Virus record (IMG/VR): IMGVR_UViG_3300042691_018653
Coordinates: 1 to 25,953 of that record
From: a virus
Length of the DNA: 25,953 nt
Direction: 5' to 3' (one strand)
Positions 6,322-13,622 of this stretch are shown one piece after another (positions within the stretch are counted from its first letter, which is position 1; the number at the start of each line of letters is the position of its first letter). The position numbers and the translations under genes were made by a program. Below the pieces are notes generated by a model. That model searched no databases. It saw nothing but the letters and a program-made list of their open reading frames with translations, and was not told the origin of the DNA.

Positions 6322-6613
6322 CGAGCCGAAAGGTTTTCTTGACGTCGCGCTCAAGATTGGGGAAAGGCTCGGGGTTCCGATCCTGATTCTTGCAGCCGTG
6401 TTTCTGATGGCCCGCGAGGCAGGCATGGCACTGTATTCGGGTGCGGTCGTGCCTTTGGTCAAGGCTCACGGCGACTTCCTCGAGGCAACGCAGCACACAC
6501 TCGAGGAAATCGGCGACACCCAGAGGCAGCAGGCCACGACCATGCAGGAAATCGTGGTTGGGCAGAGGGAAATTACTGCCATCCTCGAGGCACGGGAGGA
6601 GGTGAGGAACTAA
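6308..6613 (+). CDS. Small membrane protein with coiled coil (holin/spanin-like candidate)
   Basis: A 101-residue protein. The ATG at 6308 has GGGAG about 7 bases upstream inside the previous gene. Residues about 23-40 (VPILILAAVFLMAREAGMA) form one transmembrane helix. The rest is a long helix with coiled-coil character rich in Gln, Glu and Thr (EATQHTLEEIGDTQRQQATT). One anchor plus a long coiled coil is the layout of inner-membrane spanins and some phage holin-like proteins, but neither is proven. It is the last gene of the envelope cassette; the next gene begins the appendage block with a TAATG overlap. Confidence 0.68.
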   Translation: MTTNDEPKGFLDVALKIGERLGVPILILAAVFLMAREAGMALYSGAVVPLVKAHGDFLEATQHTLEEIGDTQRQQATTMQEIVVGQREITAILEAREEVRN

Positions 6614-6933
6614 TGGCTCACTACTCACTCGCCAGCGGCACGCTCAACATCACCGTGCCACGGGGCACCGAACTGGTCGCCACTCTCGATTTCTCAGACG
6701 ACACGACCGGCTACACGGTCACAAGCGAGGTCTACTCGCTTGTCAGTGGAGCTACGCTGTATTCGCCAACCGTCTCAGTGGTGTCTGCGACAGCAGGCCA
6801 GCATTCGATCACGCTGACAGAGGCTGATACGCAGGATTACGGGTCCGGGTCCTATGGCCTGCGCATTATCCGCGTCGCACCAGGGACAGTGACACGTCGT
6901 CTGATCGACGGCATCCTCGAGGTAAAGCCGTGA
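6613..6933 (+). CDS. Predicted beta-sandwich virion/appendage protein
   Basis: A 106-residue, Thr/Ser/Gly-rich protein with alternating beta-strand pattern (YSLASGTLNITVPRGTELVA, LDFSDDTTGYTVTSEVYS), looking like an Ig-like or jelly-roll fold and ending in a short RRLIDGILEVKP strand. The first line of such proteins (polar strand, PRGTDL..., then a Tyr-rich core) is common in small phage baseplate/fibre-attachment subunits placed just before fibre genes. It is joined to the tail-fibre gene by a GTGA overlap. No enzymatic motif is seen. Structural role inferred from composition and position. Confidence 0.65.
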   Translation: MAHYSLASGTLNITVPRGTELVATLDFSDDTTGYTVTSEVYSLVSGATLYSPTVSVVSATAGQHSITLTEADTQDYGSGSYGLRIIRVAPGTVTRRLIDGILEVKP

Positions 6934-7535
6934 GCGACGTAAACGTGTCCGGCAACAACCCGCCTTCAGTGAGTGTCAGCGGCAACACCGTGTCGGTGTC
7001 TGTCTCGTCCGGCGTTGGTCCGCAAGGCCCTGCCGGGGCCGGCGGAGTGACCACGCTCCAGGGCCTCGCCGGGGCGCTGACTCTCGCCGCCGTCGGCGGC
7101 TCGTGGTCGGCGTCCGGCTCGACGATCACGCTGACCGTGACCACGGCCGGGGCTGTCGCATGGGCAGACATCACCGGCAAGCCGACGTTTGCCGCCGTCG
7201 CCACCACAGGGGCTTATTCTGACCTCACTGGCACACCCGCGGCATACTCGCTGCCAACGGCCTCCGCGTCCACGCTCGGAGGCGTGATCGTTGGTGCGGG
7301 GCTGTCTGTGGCCTCCGGCACCGTATCGGTGAGCATCGGCAGCACAGCCGGCACGGTCTGCGCCGGCGACGATGCCAGGTTGTCGAACGCCAGGACGCCG
7401 ACCGGCGCGGCTGGTGGCGATCTCACCGGCAGCTACCCGAATCCAACCATCGCGGCCGGTGCGGTGACGGAGGCCGATCTCAACGACTCTGCCCGCATCC
7501 TGATCTTCCACCCCTTCCTTCTCGGCGGGATGTGA
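6930..7535 (+). CDS. Tail fibre-like protein
   Basis: A 201-residue low-complexity structural protein starting at GTG in a GTGA overlap. It carries a very short collagen-like GPQGPAGAGG, then fibre repeats of the type AWADITGKPTFAAVATTGAY and SDLTGTPA, then STLGGVIVGAGLSV. The AGDDARLSNARTPTGAAGGD and GSYPNPTIAAGAVTEADLN repeat typical of phage tail fibres follows. These motifs form trimeric beta-helical shafts. The C-terminus (FHPFLLGGM) is short, so a receptor-binding tip is not obvious here and may be supplied by the downstream genes. Role in host recognition or as a fibre shaft is inferred from the repeat family. Confidence 0.85.
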   Translation: MSDVNVSGNNPPSVSVSGNTVSVSVSSGVGPQGPAGAGGVTTLQGLAGALTLAAVGGSWSASGSTITLTVTTAGAVAWADITGKPTFAAVATTGAYSDLTGTPAAYSLPTASASTLGGVIVGAGLSVASGTVSVSIGSTAGTVCAGDDARLSNARTPTGAAGGDLTGSYPNPTIAAGAVTEADLNDSARILIFHPFLLGGM

Positions 7536-7538
7536 ACC

Positions 7539-7868
7539 ATGCCCCAGACGCACAAAGTGCTCGGCCAGAGCAACCCGTCCAGCGCGACGGCGACGACGCT
7601 TTACACCGTGCCGTCGGCGACGCAAGCCGTCTGCTCAACGCTCACGATTGCCAACCTCGCCTCCACGGCGACGACGTTCCGAGTGGCGGTTCGCGTCGGA
7701 GGTGCGGCGCTCACCAATGCCCAATACATCGCCTACGACGTGCCGCTCGCCGGGGCGGATTCGATCACGCTCACGCTCGGACTGGCTCTCAGCGCGAGTG
7801 ACGTCGTGACCGTCTACGCGGGAAGCGCGAACGTGGCGTTCGGGCTGTTTGGGGTGGAGGTGACATGA
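7539..7868 (+). CDS. Small phage structural/appendage protein
   Basis: A 109-residue protein starting 3 bases after the fibre gene. The sequence begins HKVLGQSNPSSATATTLYTV, then PSATQAVCSTLTIANLAST, a beta-rich pattern widely seen in small phage virion proteins encoded near fibres or tail tips. The remainder (ITLTLGLALSASDVVTVYAG) is also strand-like. No enzymatic features, signal or membrane segment. It overlaps the next gene by ATGA. It is probably an accessory fibre or decoration subunit. Confidence 0.72.
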   Translation: MPQTHKVLGQSNPSSATATTLYTVPSATQAVCSTLTIANLASTATTFRVAVRVGGAALTNAQYIAYDVPLAGADSITLTLGLALSASDVVTVYAGSANVAFGLFGVEVT

Positions 7869-8734
7869 GCATCCGCCGCCTGTCAAGGCTCACTACCGCC
7901 GTCGGTTCCGGCGTGAAAACGCTGGCGCTGCCGCTGCCGTCAGTCGGTCGTCTCGTCACTCAGACGGACGGACCACGCGGATTTGTCAGCGTCAACGTCC
8001 CAGCAACGGCTAACGCCGCCGGCGCGTGGACGCAGATTTTCGCCAGCACTTCGGCAGAATCAACGCTGTTGTATTTCTGCCTGGCGGCAGGCTCATCCAT
8101 CGCCGACTCGTCGCTTATGTTCGACGTTGGCGTGGGACCCTCTGGTTTGGAATCGGTCGTGGTTCCGAACCTCGCCGTCGGCATGAACAACTTGTTTTCG
8201 GCCAACATCGTCTTCCCGGTGCCAGTGCGAATCCCAGCAGGTTCCAGGGTGGCGGTTCGCGGCCGTTCCGCCAACGGCACAAGCCGCAACTTCTCGCCGG
8301 ATCTCGTTCTCGCGTCGCACCCTGACGCATGGCTGATCCCGTCGTCTGTGGACACGCTCGGATCGTCGTCGTCAACGTCTCGCGGGACGGCGATGTCGGG
8401 GTTAAGCGGGACATACACAGAGATTGCATCATCGACGACGCGCCCGTACCAAGCGCTCATTGTCATCCCCTCTGCCCCGACGAACGCAGGAATCAACGGC
8501 CGGTTCCGGCTGACGCTGGCGATTGGCCCGGCCGGTGCGGAGGTGGATATCGGGTCGGTCGATGCGCTCCAGGGCAGCGGCGGCGGCGTGCAGCCGCAGT
8601 CGATTATAGGTAATACACCGTGGCCCATCTTCGGCACCGTCATCCCCGCCGGGTCGCGGGTCGCGCTCAAACACAACCTCGCCAGCAACCCGCAGTACGT
8701 CGAAGCGTGCGTCATCGGAGTTCCTTTCCCATGA
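7865..8734 (+). CDS. Predicted tail fibre/appendage structural protein
   Basis: A 289-residue Ser/Ala/Val/Gly-rich protein, beta-strand dominated, with segments such as AAGAWTQIFASTSAESTLLY, VRIPAGSRVAVRGRS and IPAGSRVALKHNL. The repeated IPAGSRVA(V/L) near the middle and the end suggests two related domains: roughly residues 40-135 and 190-285. This composition and position between fibre genes suggest a fibre or receptor-binding component. No family is recognised. Coupled by ATGA overlaps on both sides. Confidence 0.68.
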   Translation: MSIRRLSRLTTAVGSGVKTLALPLPSVGRLVTQTDGPRGFVSVNVPATANAAGAWTQIFASTSAESTLLYFCLAAGSSIADSSLMFDVGVGPSGLESVVVPNLAVGMNNLFSANIVFPVPVRIPAGSRVAVRGRSANGTSRNFSPDLVLASHPDAWLIPSSVDTLGSSSSTSRGTAMSGLSGTYTEIASSTTRPYQALIVIPSAPTNAGINGRFRLTLAIGPAGAEVDIGSVDALQGSGGGVQPQSIIGNTPWPIFGTVIPAGSRVALKHNLASNPQYVEACVIGVPFP

Positions 8735-9174
8735 GCGACTCGGCATGGTTCGCGGTCGTTGACCCTGCGGGCACGCTCGTCAGCCTCGGCTCCGTCGTGG
8801 CGTCGCCGCTGCCCGCCGGTCTGGACGCTGTCCAGCTGTCGCCCGCCGACGCCGCCGCGATCCGCGAGGGCCATGCGTCGTGGGACGCGGAGACGCGGTG
8901 CGTGGTGATCCTCCCGCCGCCCGTCCCTGTGTTTGTCACCCGCTGGCAATTCCGGCGCTGGCTCGTCGATCACGCGATCACCCCGGAGAGCGTCGAGGCC
9001 ATGATCGCGGCGACGATCTCCGACCCGCTGGAGCGTGCCCGCGCCCTCGTGGACTGGCGAGACGGGCCGATTGTACGGCGGGACCACCCGCTTCTCGTGC
9101 CGATGGCTGCGGCGCTCGGGCTCACCGAGACGGCCGTCGATACAGCGTTCCGCGAGGCGGCGGAGTACGCATGA
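8731..9174 (+). CDS. Tail fibre-associated protein with phage C-terminal helical domain
   Basis: A 147-residue protein. The ATG at 8731 gives an ATGA overlap; the open frame extends upstream only inside the previous gene. The N-terminal half is a small strand-rich domain ([31 protein letters not shown]). The C-terminal half matches a helical domain often found in phage tail-fibre neighbours: [20 protein letters not shown], then [20 protein letters not shown] and [12 protein letters not shown]. Its function is not established; fibre assembly chaperone or structural linker are possible. It overlaps the gmd start by ATGA. Confidence 0.72.
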   Translation: MSDSAWFAVVDPAGTLVSLGSVVASPLPAGLDAVQLSPADAAAIREGHASWDAETRCVVILPPPVPVFVTRWQFRRWLVDHAITPESVEAMIAATISDPLERARALVDWRDGPIVRRDHPLLVPMAAALGLTETAVDTAFREAAEYA

Positions 9175-10124
9175 AAGCACTCATCACCGGAATCACCGGC
9201 CAGGATGGTTCGTACCTCGCGGAGTTGCTTCTGGCGAAGGGGTACGAGGTGCATGGCATCGTGCGCCGGTCATCGACCAGCGGAACGGGCCGCATCGACC
9301 ATCTTGCGGGTGGCGTCGTGCTGCACGACGGTGACCTGAACGACGGTGCCGGCTTGGCCCGAATCGTGCGGTCCGTTTCCCCGACCGAGGTCTACAACCT
9401 CGCCGCCCAGAGCCATGTTCACGTGAGCTTTGCGCAGCCGGCATACACGGCCGCGACGACCGGGGTGGGCACGCTCCTGCTGCTCGACGCGGTGCGAGAA
9501 CACGCACCCGCTGCCCGCTTCTACCAAGCCTCGTCGTCGGAGATGTTCGGTCAGGTGGCCGAGACTCCCCAGCGTGAGTCCACGCCATTCCATCCGCGCT
9601 CGCCCTACGGCTGTGCGAAGCTCTACGCCCACTGGATCACGGTCAACTACCGGGAGTCTTACGGACTTCACGCGTCGTGCGGCATTTTGTTCAACCACGA
9701 GAGCCCACGCCGCGGCGAGGAGTTTGTCACCCGCAAGATAGCCAAGGCCGTGGCCCGAATTGCCAATGGCAAACAGCTGCACCTTAAGCTGGGCAACCTT
9801 GATGCGCGGCGTGACTGGGGTTTCGCCGGCGACTACGTCAAGGCGATGTGGCTGATGCTCCAGCAGGACAAGCCAGACGACTACGTCATCGCCACGGGCG
9901 AGACGCACACCGTGCGGTCGTTCGTCTCAGCGGCCTTCGAGCACGTTGGCATGGACTGGAAGGACCACGTCATCATCGACGAGCAGCTGTACAGGCCTGC
10001 CGAGGTGGATCTGCTCCTAGGGGACGCATCGAAGGCAAAGAAGGCACTGGGGTGGAGTCCATCCATGACATTCGTGCAGCTTGTGCACAGCATGGTCGAT
10101 GCCGAAATGGCTTCAGAGTGCTGA
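9171..10124 (+). CDS. gmd: GDP-mannose 4,6-dehydratase
   Basis: Gmd converts GDP-D-mannose to GDP-4-keto-6-deoxy-D-mannose, the branch point to GDP-fucose, GDP-rhamnose and related sugars. The 317-residue protein is an extended SDR with the NADP-binding [15 protein letters not shown] (7-21) and the Gmd-specific [13 protein letters not shown]. The catalytic Ser122/Glu124 lie in SSSEMFG, Tyr146 and Lys150 in [48 protein letters not shown] and [11 protein letters not shown] follow. Length and motifs indicate a complete, probably active enzyme. No GDP-fucose synthase-type reductase is visible in this window, so the next step would rely on host enzymes or genes outside. It ends the fibre block, which suggests supply of a deoxysugar for the predicted glycosyltransferases. 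Confidence 0.96.
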   Translation: MKALITGITGQDGSYLAELLLAKGYEVHGIVRRSSTSGTGRIDHLAGGVVLHDGDLNDGAGLARIVRSVSPTEVYNLAAQSHVHVSFAQPAYTAATTGVGTLLLLDAVREHAPAARFYQASSSEMFGQVAETPQRESTPFHPRSPYGCAKLYAHWITVNYRESYGLHASCGILFNHESPRRGEEFVTRKIAKAVARIANGKQLHLKLGNLDARRDWGFAGDYVKAMWLMLQQDKPDDYVIATGETHTVRSFVSAAFEHVGMDWKDHVIIDEQLYRPAEVDLLLGDASKAKKALGWSPSMTFVQLVHSMVDAEMASEC

Positions 10125-10131
10125 GGTATTC

Positions 10132-10443
10132 ATGCCAGAGCGCATGCCGGCCTTCCGTCCTCCGAGGCTGCGTCCTCGTCCGCGAGAGGAGAACAGGCCC
10201 AACGCTCACGAACGGGGCTACTGCGACGAGGCACACAAAGCCTGGAGGCTGGCCGTGCTGACGCGTGACGCATGGCAATGCCAGAAGTGTGGGCGTGTGT
10301 GCAGCAACAGGCGAGAGGCACACGCTGATCACATCAAGCCAATCACGAGCGGCGGCGAGCGGTACGACGTGGCCAACGGTCAGTGCCTCTGCGTGCGATG
10401 CCATGGCAGGAAAACAAGGCGAGAGCAGAACGAGAAATCTTGA
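10132..10443 (+). CDS. HNH endonuclease, small, terminase-proximal
   Basis: A 103-residue protein; the ATG at 10132 follows a GAGG 6-7 bases upstream. The HNH core is complete: Cys50-Cys53 (CQKC), the His-Asp-His segment AHADHIKPI (64-69), Gly-Gly of the turn (ITSGGERYD), Asn82, and Cys87-x2-Cys90-His91 of LCVRCHGRKT. The N-terminal Pro/Arg-rich leader (MPAFRPPRLRPRPREENRP) is typical of the small HNH proteins beside HK97-like terminases, such as HK97 gp74, which assist DNA cleavage during packaging. A homing-endonuclease role is the alternative. Confidence 0.9.
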   Translation: MPERMPAFRPPRLRPRPREENRPNAHERGYCDEAHKAWRLAVLTRDAWQCQKCGRVCSNRREAHADHIKPITSGGERYDVANGQCLCVRCHGRKTRREQNEKS

Positions 10444-10463
10444 CGACTGACGCAGGTTTGATG

Positions 10464-10479
10464 GCACACGGAGGTGTGT
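10464..10479 (+). promoter_or_regulatory. Hairpin presenting GGAG ribosome-binding site
   Basis: CACAC (10465-10469) pairs with GTGTG (10474-10478), extendable by a G-T pair, enclosing a GGAG tetraloop (10470-10473). The loop is the Shine-Dalgarno sequence of the ATG at 10482. The ATG at 10461, in the 5' flank, lacks a comparable site. Confidence 0.45.
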
Positions 10480-10481
10480 CT

Positions 10482-11495
10482 ATGGCCTGCAAGAAGTGCG
10501 GAAGCGATTGGACTACAGAGGCGGGGGCCGACTGCAAGAGTTGCCCGCATTGCTGCAAGCTCAAGAGATGCCTGGCACGCAAGAAAGGCTTGTTTGTTGA
10601 GCCGACTCAGAACAAGTCGTGCAAAGAGTGCGGCGTGGAGTTTGTGGCAGTTGGGTTGAGTCAAATCAAAAAGCGGGTGCTATGCGGTAGTGCTGAGTGC
10701 AAGATCAGTAACGACAGACGACGAAGGAATGAAGCGGCTGCAAGGAGATCGGCAGGTATCTACGTTATGCCGCGAGGGCCTAAGCCAAAGAGGCAGTGTG
10801 CGTTCTCTGGATGCAGGAACGCGTTGACCAGAAAACATCAGACAACGTACTGCAGTCGGGATTGTTTTTACGCCGCCGTAAACGCAGGCGAGCAGCAGTT
10901 CAAGGGGCGAGTGCGGGACGAATGGGCTTCTTTGGTGGACTGGGCCTATGACTGGGAACAGCAAAGGCCTCGCCCACGAAAGCAACGTAACCGCAAGAGC
11001 GGCCCTAAGTGCCAGCACTGCGGCAGCGAGTGCAACGCAGGGTCAAAGAGGTTTTGCTCGTACGCGTGCACGAAGCAATGGCGTGGCGAAAGGGCGTGCA
11101 AATGCGGTCGCGTTGTCCCTGACGCTACGGCCTTTGGGCGGCCTGTATGCAGTGAGTGCAAGAAAGAAGCTAAAAGACTGCACAAGAAGATGTACGGCAG
11201 CTACCGTAAGAGATGCCGTGCATACGGAGGATTCTTTAATCCTGACGTTCGGCCAATGGATGTGTTTGTGCGTGACAAATGGAAGTGCCACGTATGCGGA
11301 GCAAAAACGCATAAGGTCTTTCGTGTGGACGATCCACGCTCAGCAACCGTAGACCACCATCCAATTCCATTAAGCAAAGGCGGCGATCACGATTGGCATA
11401 ACGTGCGGTGTGCCTGCTTCCTGTGCAACTCAATCAAGAGCGATCAATGGGACGGGCAAGCTAGGCTGCCTATGCAAGTGGTGGCTAACCCATGA
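10482..11495 (+). CDS. Large HNH endonuclease with multiple zinc knuckles
   Basis: A 337-residue protein. The ATG at 10482 is chosen because GGAGG lies 8 bases upstream; ATG 10461 is weaker. Five successive Cys-rich knuckles precede the nuclease: CKKC...CPHC, CKEC...C, CAFSGC...CSRDC, CQHC...CSYAC and CKC...CSEC. The C-terminal HNH core carries CHVC, then DHHPIPLSKGG (from residue about 291), Asn307 and CFLCN. It should cut DNA site-selectively; the knuckles may read DNA. Base composition differs from its neighbours: two sampled 60-base lines are near 50-52% GC, whereas a line in the portal gene is 67%. This suggests recent insertion as a mobile nuclease gene. Lys/Arg are frequent, and there is no membrane segment. 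Confidence 0.85.
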   Translation: MACKKCGSDWTTEAGADCKSCPHCCKLKRCLARKKGLFVEPTQNKSCKECGVEFVAVGLSQIKKRVLCGSAECKISNDRRRRNEAAARRSAGIYVMPRGPKPKRQCAFSGCRNALTRKHQTTYCSRDCFYAAVNAGEQQFKGRVRDEWASLVDWAYDWEQQRPRPRKQRNRKSGPKCQHCGSECNAGSKRFCSYACTKQWRGERACKCGRVVPDATAFGRPVCSECKKEAKRLHKKMYGSYRKRCRAYGGFFNPDVRPMDVFVRDKWKCHVCGAKTHKVFRVDDPRSATVDHHPIPLSKGGDHDWHNVRCACFLCNSIKSDQWDGQARLPMQVVANP

Positions 11496-11599
11496 TTTCT
11501 ACCAGCATGGGGGCCTAGAAAATCTTCAGCACTGTTTCCCTAATAAACCCCTGTCGTTAGAGGGGTGTGCGTGTCCGCAAAAGTCAGCAAGGTTTTCCA
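11496..11599 (+). other. Longest intergenic gap, with a small hairpin
   Basis: About 104 bases between the large HNH gene and terS, more AT-rich than its surroundings. It holds the inverted repeat ACCCCT (11547-11552) / AGGGGT (11561-11566) with an 8-base loop, and no T tract. A promoter for the packaging genes could be here, but I see no convincing -35/-10 pair. A cos or pac site near terS is possible by position only. Confidence 0.4.
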
Positions 11600-12073
11600 A
11601 TGGCTCGCAACGGCCGACCGCCTCAGCCAGCGGCAGTCAAGAAGCTGCTCGGCAACCGCGGCAAGCGGAAGATCCGGCCTGACTTGCCATCCCCGCCCGG
11701 TGTGCCAGACATGCCACCGCGCCTGCTCCCCGACACTGTCGCGGTCGAGAAGTGGCGAGAGCTTGTCCCGATCCTGCAGAGCCTTGGGACGCTGACAATG
11801 TCCGATGGCGAAGCGCTTGCCACGCTTTGTGAAGTGTTCTCTGCGGCGCAGTCCTGCCTCCTGGCCTTGCGCGCCGGCGGGCCGGTGATGCACACCGACC
11901 TGGGAGGGGTGAAACCAAACCCAGCCGGCCCGTTGTACCGCGGATTAGTGGCACTGCAGTCCACGCTAATGAGCGAGTTTGGGCTGACGCCTTCCTCGAG
12001 AGCACGCATCGGTGGCAAAGAGCAGAAGCCGACCGACGAAGTCGAAGAGTTCTTCAAGCTCCACGGCGCCTGA
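11600..12073 (+). CDS. terS: Terminase small subunit, P27-like
   Basis: The small subunit recognises the packaging site and recruits the large subunit. The 157-residue product starts MARNGRPPQPAAVKKLLGNR, the hallmark opening of P27-family small terminases (GRP..P...K.L.GNR.K). A proline-rich linker (PSPPGVPDMPPRL), then helices with WRELVPIL, DGEALATLCEVF and GLTPSSRARI follow; the last is the conserved SPSSRARI-like end. The ATG at 11600 has AAGG about 8 bases upstream; a GTG at 11567 would add 11 residues without a better site. Its 3' end overlaps terL by 62 bases in another frame. Confidence 0.93.
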   Translation: MARNGRPPQPAAVKKLLGNRGKRKIRPDLPSPPGVPDMPPRLLPDTVAVEKWRELVPILQSLGTLTMSDGEALATLCEVFSAAQSCLLALRAGGPVMHTDLGGVKPNPAGPLYRGLVALQSTLMSEFGLTPSSRARIGGKEQKPTDEVEEFFKLHGA

Positions 12074-13622
12074 ACTGACGCCCGAGGGGCAGGCGAAGTA
12101 CGAACGAGTCGTCGCGTTCTTCGAGAAAATCCTGCGGCACTCCAAGGGACAGAACGCGGGCAAGCCGTTCCTCCTGCTTCCCTGGCAGCACCACGTGCTT
12201 CGGGAACTGTTCGGGCGTCTGAACCCCGACGGCACGCGGCAGCACCGTGTCGGGTACATCGAGTTGCCCAAGAAGCAGGGCAAGTCCACGACCCTCGCCG
12301 GCATCGCGCTTTACATGACGGCCTTCGACTCCGAGCCGGGCGCCGAGGTGTACGGTGCGGCCTGTGACCGTGAGCAAGCCGGCATCATCTACCGTGAGGC
12401 AGCGTCGATGGTGCGTGCCTCCCCTGCCCTCTCCAAACACCTCGAGGTGATCGACAGCCGAAAGACCATCGTGCACAAGGCGAGCAACTCGTTCTATCGC
12501 GTGCTCAGTGCAGACGCGTTCCGCGCCGAGGGTCTCAACATCCACGCCCTGCTCTTTGACGAGCTGCACGCCCAGCGGGACCGCCGCCTGTGGGACGCGC
12601 TCCGATACGGCGGCGCGGCTCGTCGGCAACCGCTGCTTCTGTCTATCACGACGGCAGGATACGACCGGAAAAGCATCTGCTGGGAGCAGCACGCCTACGC
12701 CGAACGCTGCATCGCCAAACCGGAAACCGACCCGGCATTCTTTGGCTGCATCTACGCTGCTCCGCCCGAGTGTGGATCAGACGGTTCGTGGAAGGACGAG
12801 CGCGTGTGGAAGATGGCTAACCCTTCGCTGGGCGAGACGATCACGCTGGAGTCATTTGCGGCAGACGCCAGGGAGGCGGACGCCAGCCCCTCAAAGCTGA
12901 ACAGCTTCCTCCGCTACCGGCTCAACGTCTGGACCACCTCCGATGTCCGCTGGCTGTCGCCGGCCGCCTGGGCCAAGTGCTCTCAGCCATTGCGTGACGA
13001 CCTGGCCAAGCGGGAGTGGTATGCCGGCCTCGACCTTGCCAGCACCTACGACCTCTCGGCATTCGTACTTGTCAGCCAAGCGTACGACGGGTCATTCGAC
13101 GCGCTCCCTTACTTCTGGGTTCCGCAGGCCAATGCGGCAGAGCGATCAACCAGGGACAAGATCGACTACATCAGCTGGATTAGGGATGGGCACATTCGTG
13201 CGACAGATGGCAATGTGACCGATTACGACGTGATCAAGCGAGACATCGTCGCCCTTTCCCAGCAGTTCAACATTCGTCAGATCGCCATAGACCGCTGGAA
13301 TGCCACGCAACTGGCTACGCAACTTCAAGGAGAAGGGCTGCAAATCGTAGGTTTTGGGCAGGGATATGGCTCAATGTCATCCCCTGCCAAGCAGCTCGAG
13401 AACCTCGTGCTGTCGGAACGCCTCCGGTGCCAGAGCCCTGTGATGGACTGGATGGCCGGGAACGTTGCAGTGCAGACGGATCACATGGGCAACATCAAGC
13501 CATCGAAGGCCAAGAGCACCGAACGGATCGACGGCATTGTCGCCCTGGTCATGGGGCTGGGCCTCCACGCGGCGGCGACTGCCAAGCCCGCCGATAAAAA
13601 CTGGGACATCCTCGTGCTATGA
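12012..13622 (+). CDS. terL: Terminase large subunit (HK97/Terminase_1-like)
   Basis: TerL is the packaging motor ATPase and headful/cos nuclease. This 536-residue protein has the N-terminal ATPase with Walker A-like ELPKKQGKSTTLA (84-96), Walker B LLFDE (180-184) and coupling motif SITTAGYD (211-218). The RNase H-like nuclease carries Asp341 (AGLDLASTYDLSAF), Asp427 (IAIDRWN) and Asp507 (ERIDGIVALVMGL). The start is the GTG at 12012, inside terS, because the conserved N-terminal region (LTPEGQAKYERVVAFFEKIL) begins only 20 residues later and no later start precedes it. The stop overlaps the portal ATG. Confidence 0.97.
   Translation: MAKSRSRPTKSKSSSSSTAPELTPEGQAKYERVVAFFEKILRHSKGQNAGKPFLLLPWQHHVLRELFGRLNPDGTRQHRVGYIELPKKQGKSTTLAGIALYMTAFDSEPGAEVYGAACDREQAGIIYREAASMVRASPALSKHLEVIDSRKTIVHKASNSFYRVLSADAFRAEGLNIHALLFDELHAQRDRRLWDALRYGGAARRQPLLLSITTAGYDRKSICWEQHAYAERCIAKPETDPAFFGCIYAAPPECGSDGSWKDERVWKMANPSLGETITLESFAADAREADASPSKLNSFLRYRLNVWTTSDVRWLSPAAWAKCSQPLRDDLAKREWYAGLDLASTYDLSAFVLVSQAYDGSFDALPYFWVPQANAAERSTRDKIDYISWIRDGHIRATDGNVTDYDVIKRDIVALSQQFNIRQIAIDRWNATQLATQLQGEGLQIVGFGQGYGSMSSPAKQLENLVLSERLRCQSPVMDWMAGNVAVQTDHMGNIKPSKAKSTERIDGIVALVMGLGLHAAATAKPADKNWDILVL

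Noticed and set aside
7960-9180. 406-residue open frame on the minus strand
   Set aside because: It lies antisense to well-coupled + strand fibre genes, is Arg/Pro-rich as GC-rich shadow frames are, and shows no recognisable motif.
10383-10481. Longer start for the large HNH gene
   Set aside because: The extra codons overlap the small HNH gene in another frame, while ATG 10482 has a good GGAGG; the ATG at 10461 lacks one.
11547-11566. Hairpin before terS as a terminator
   Set aside because: The stem is only 6 bp, the loop is 8 bases and no T tract follows, so termination is not supported.
11410-11682. 90-residue + strand frame spanning the gap before terS
   Set aside because: It overlaps the HNH and terS genes in another frame, has no ribosome site, and looks like translated non-coding sequence.
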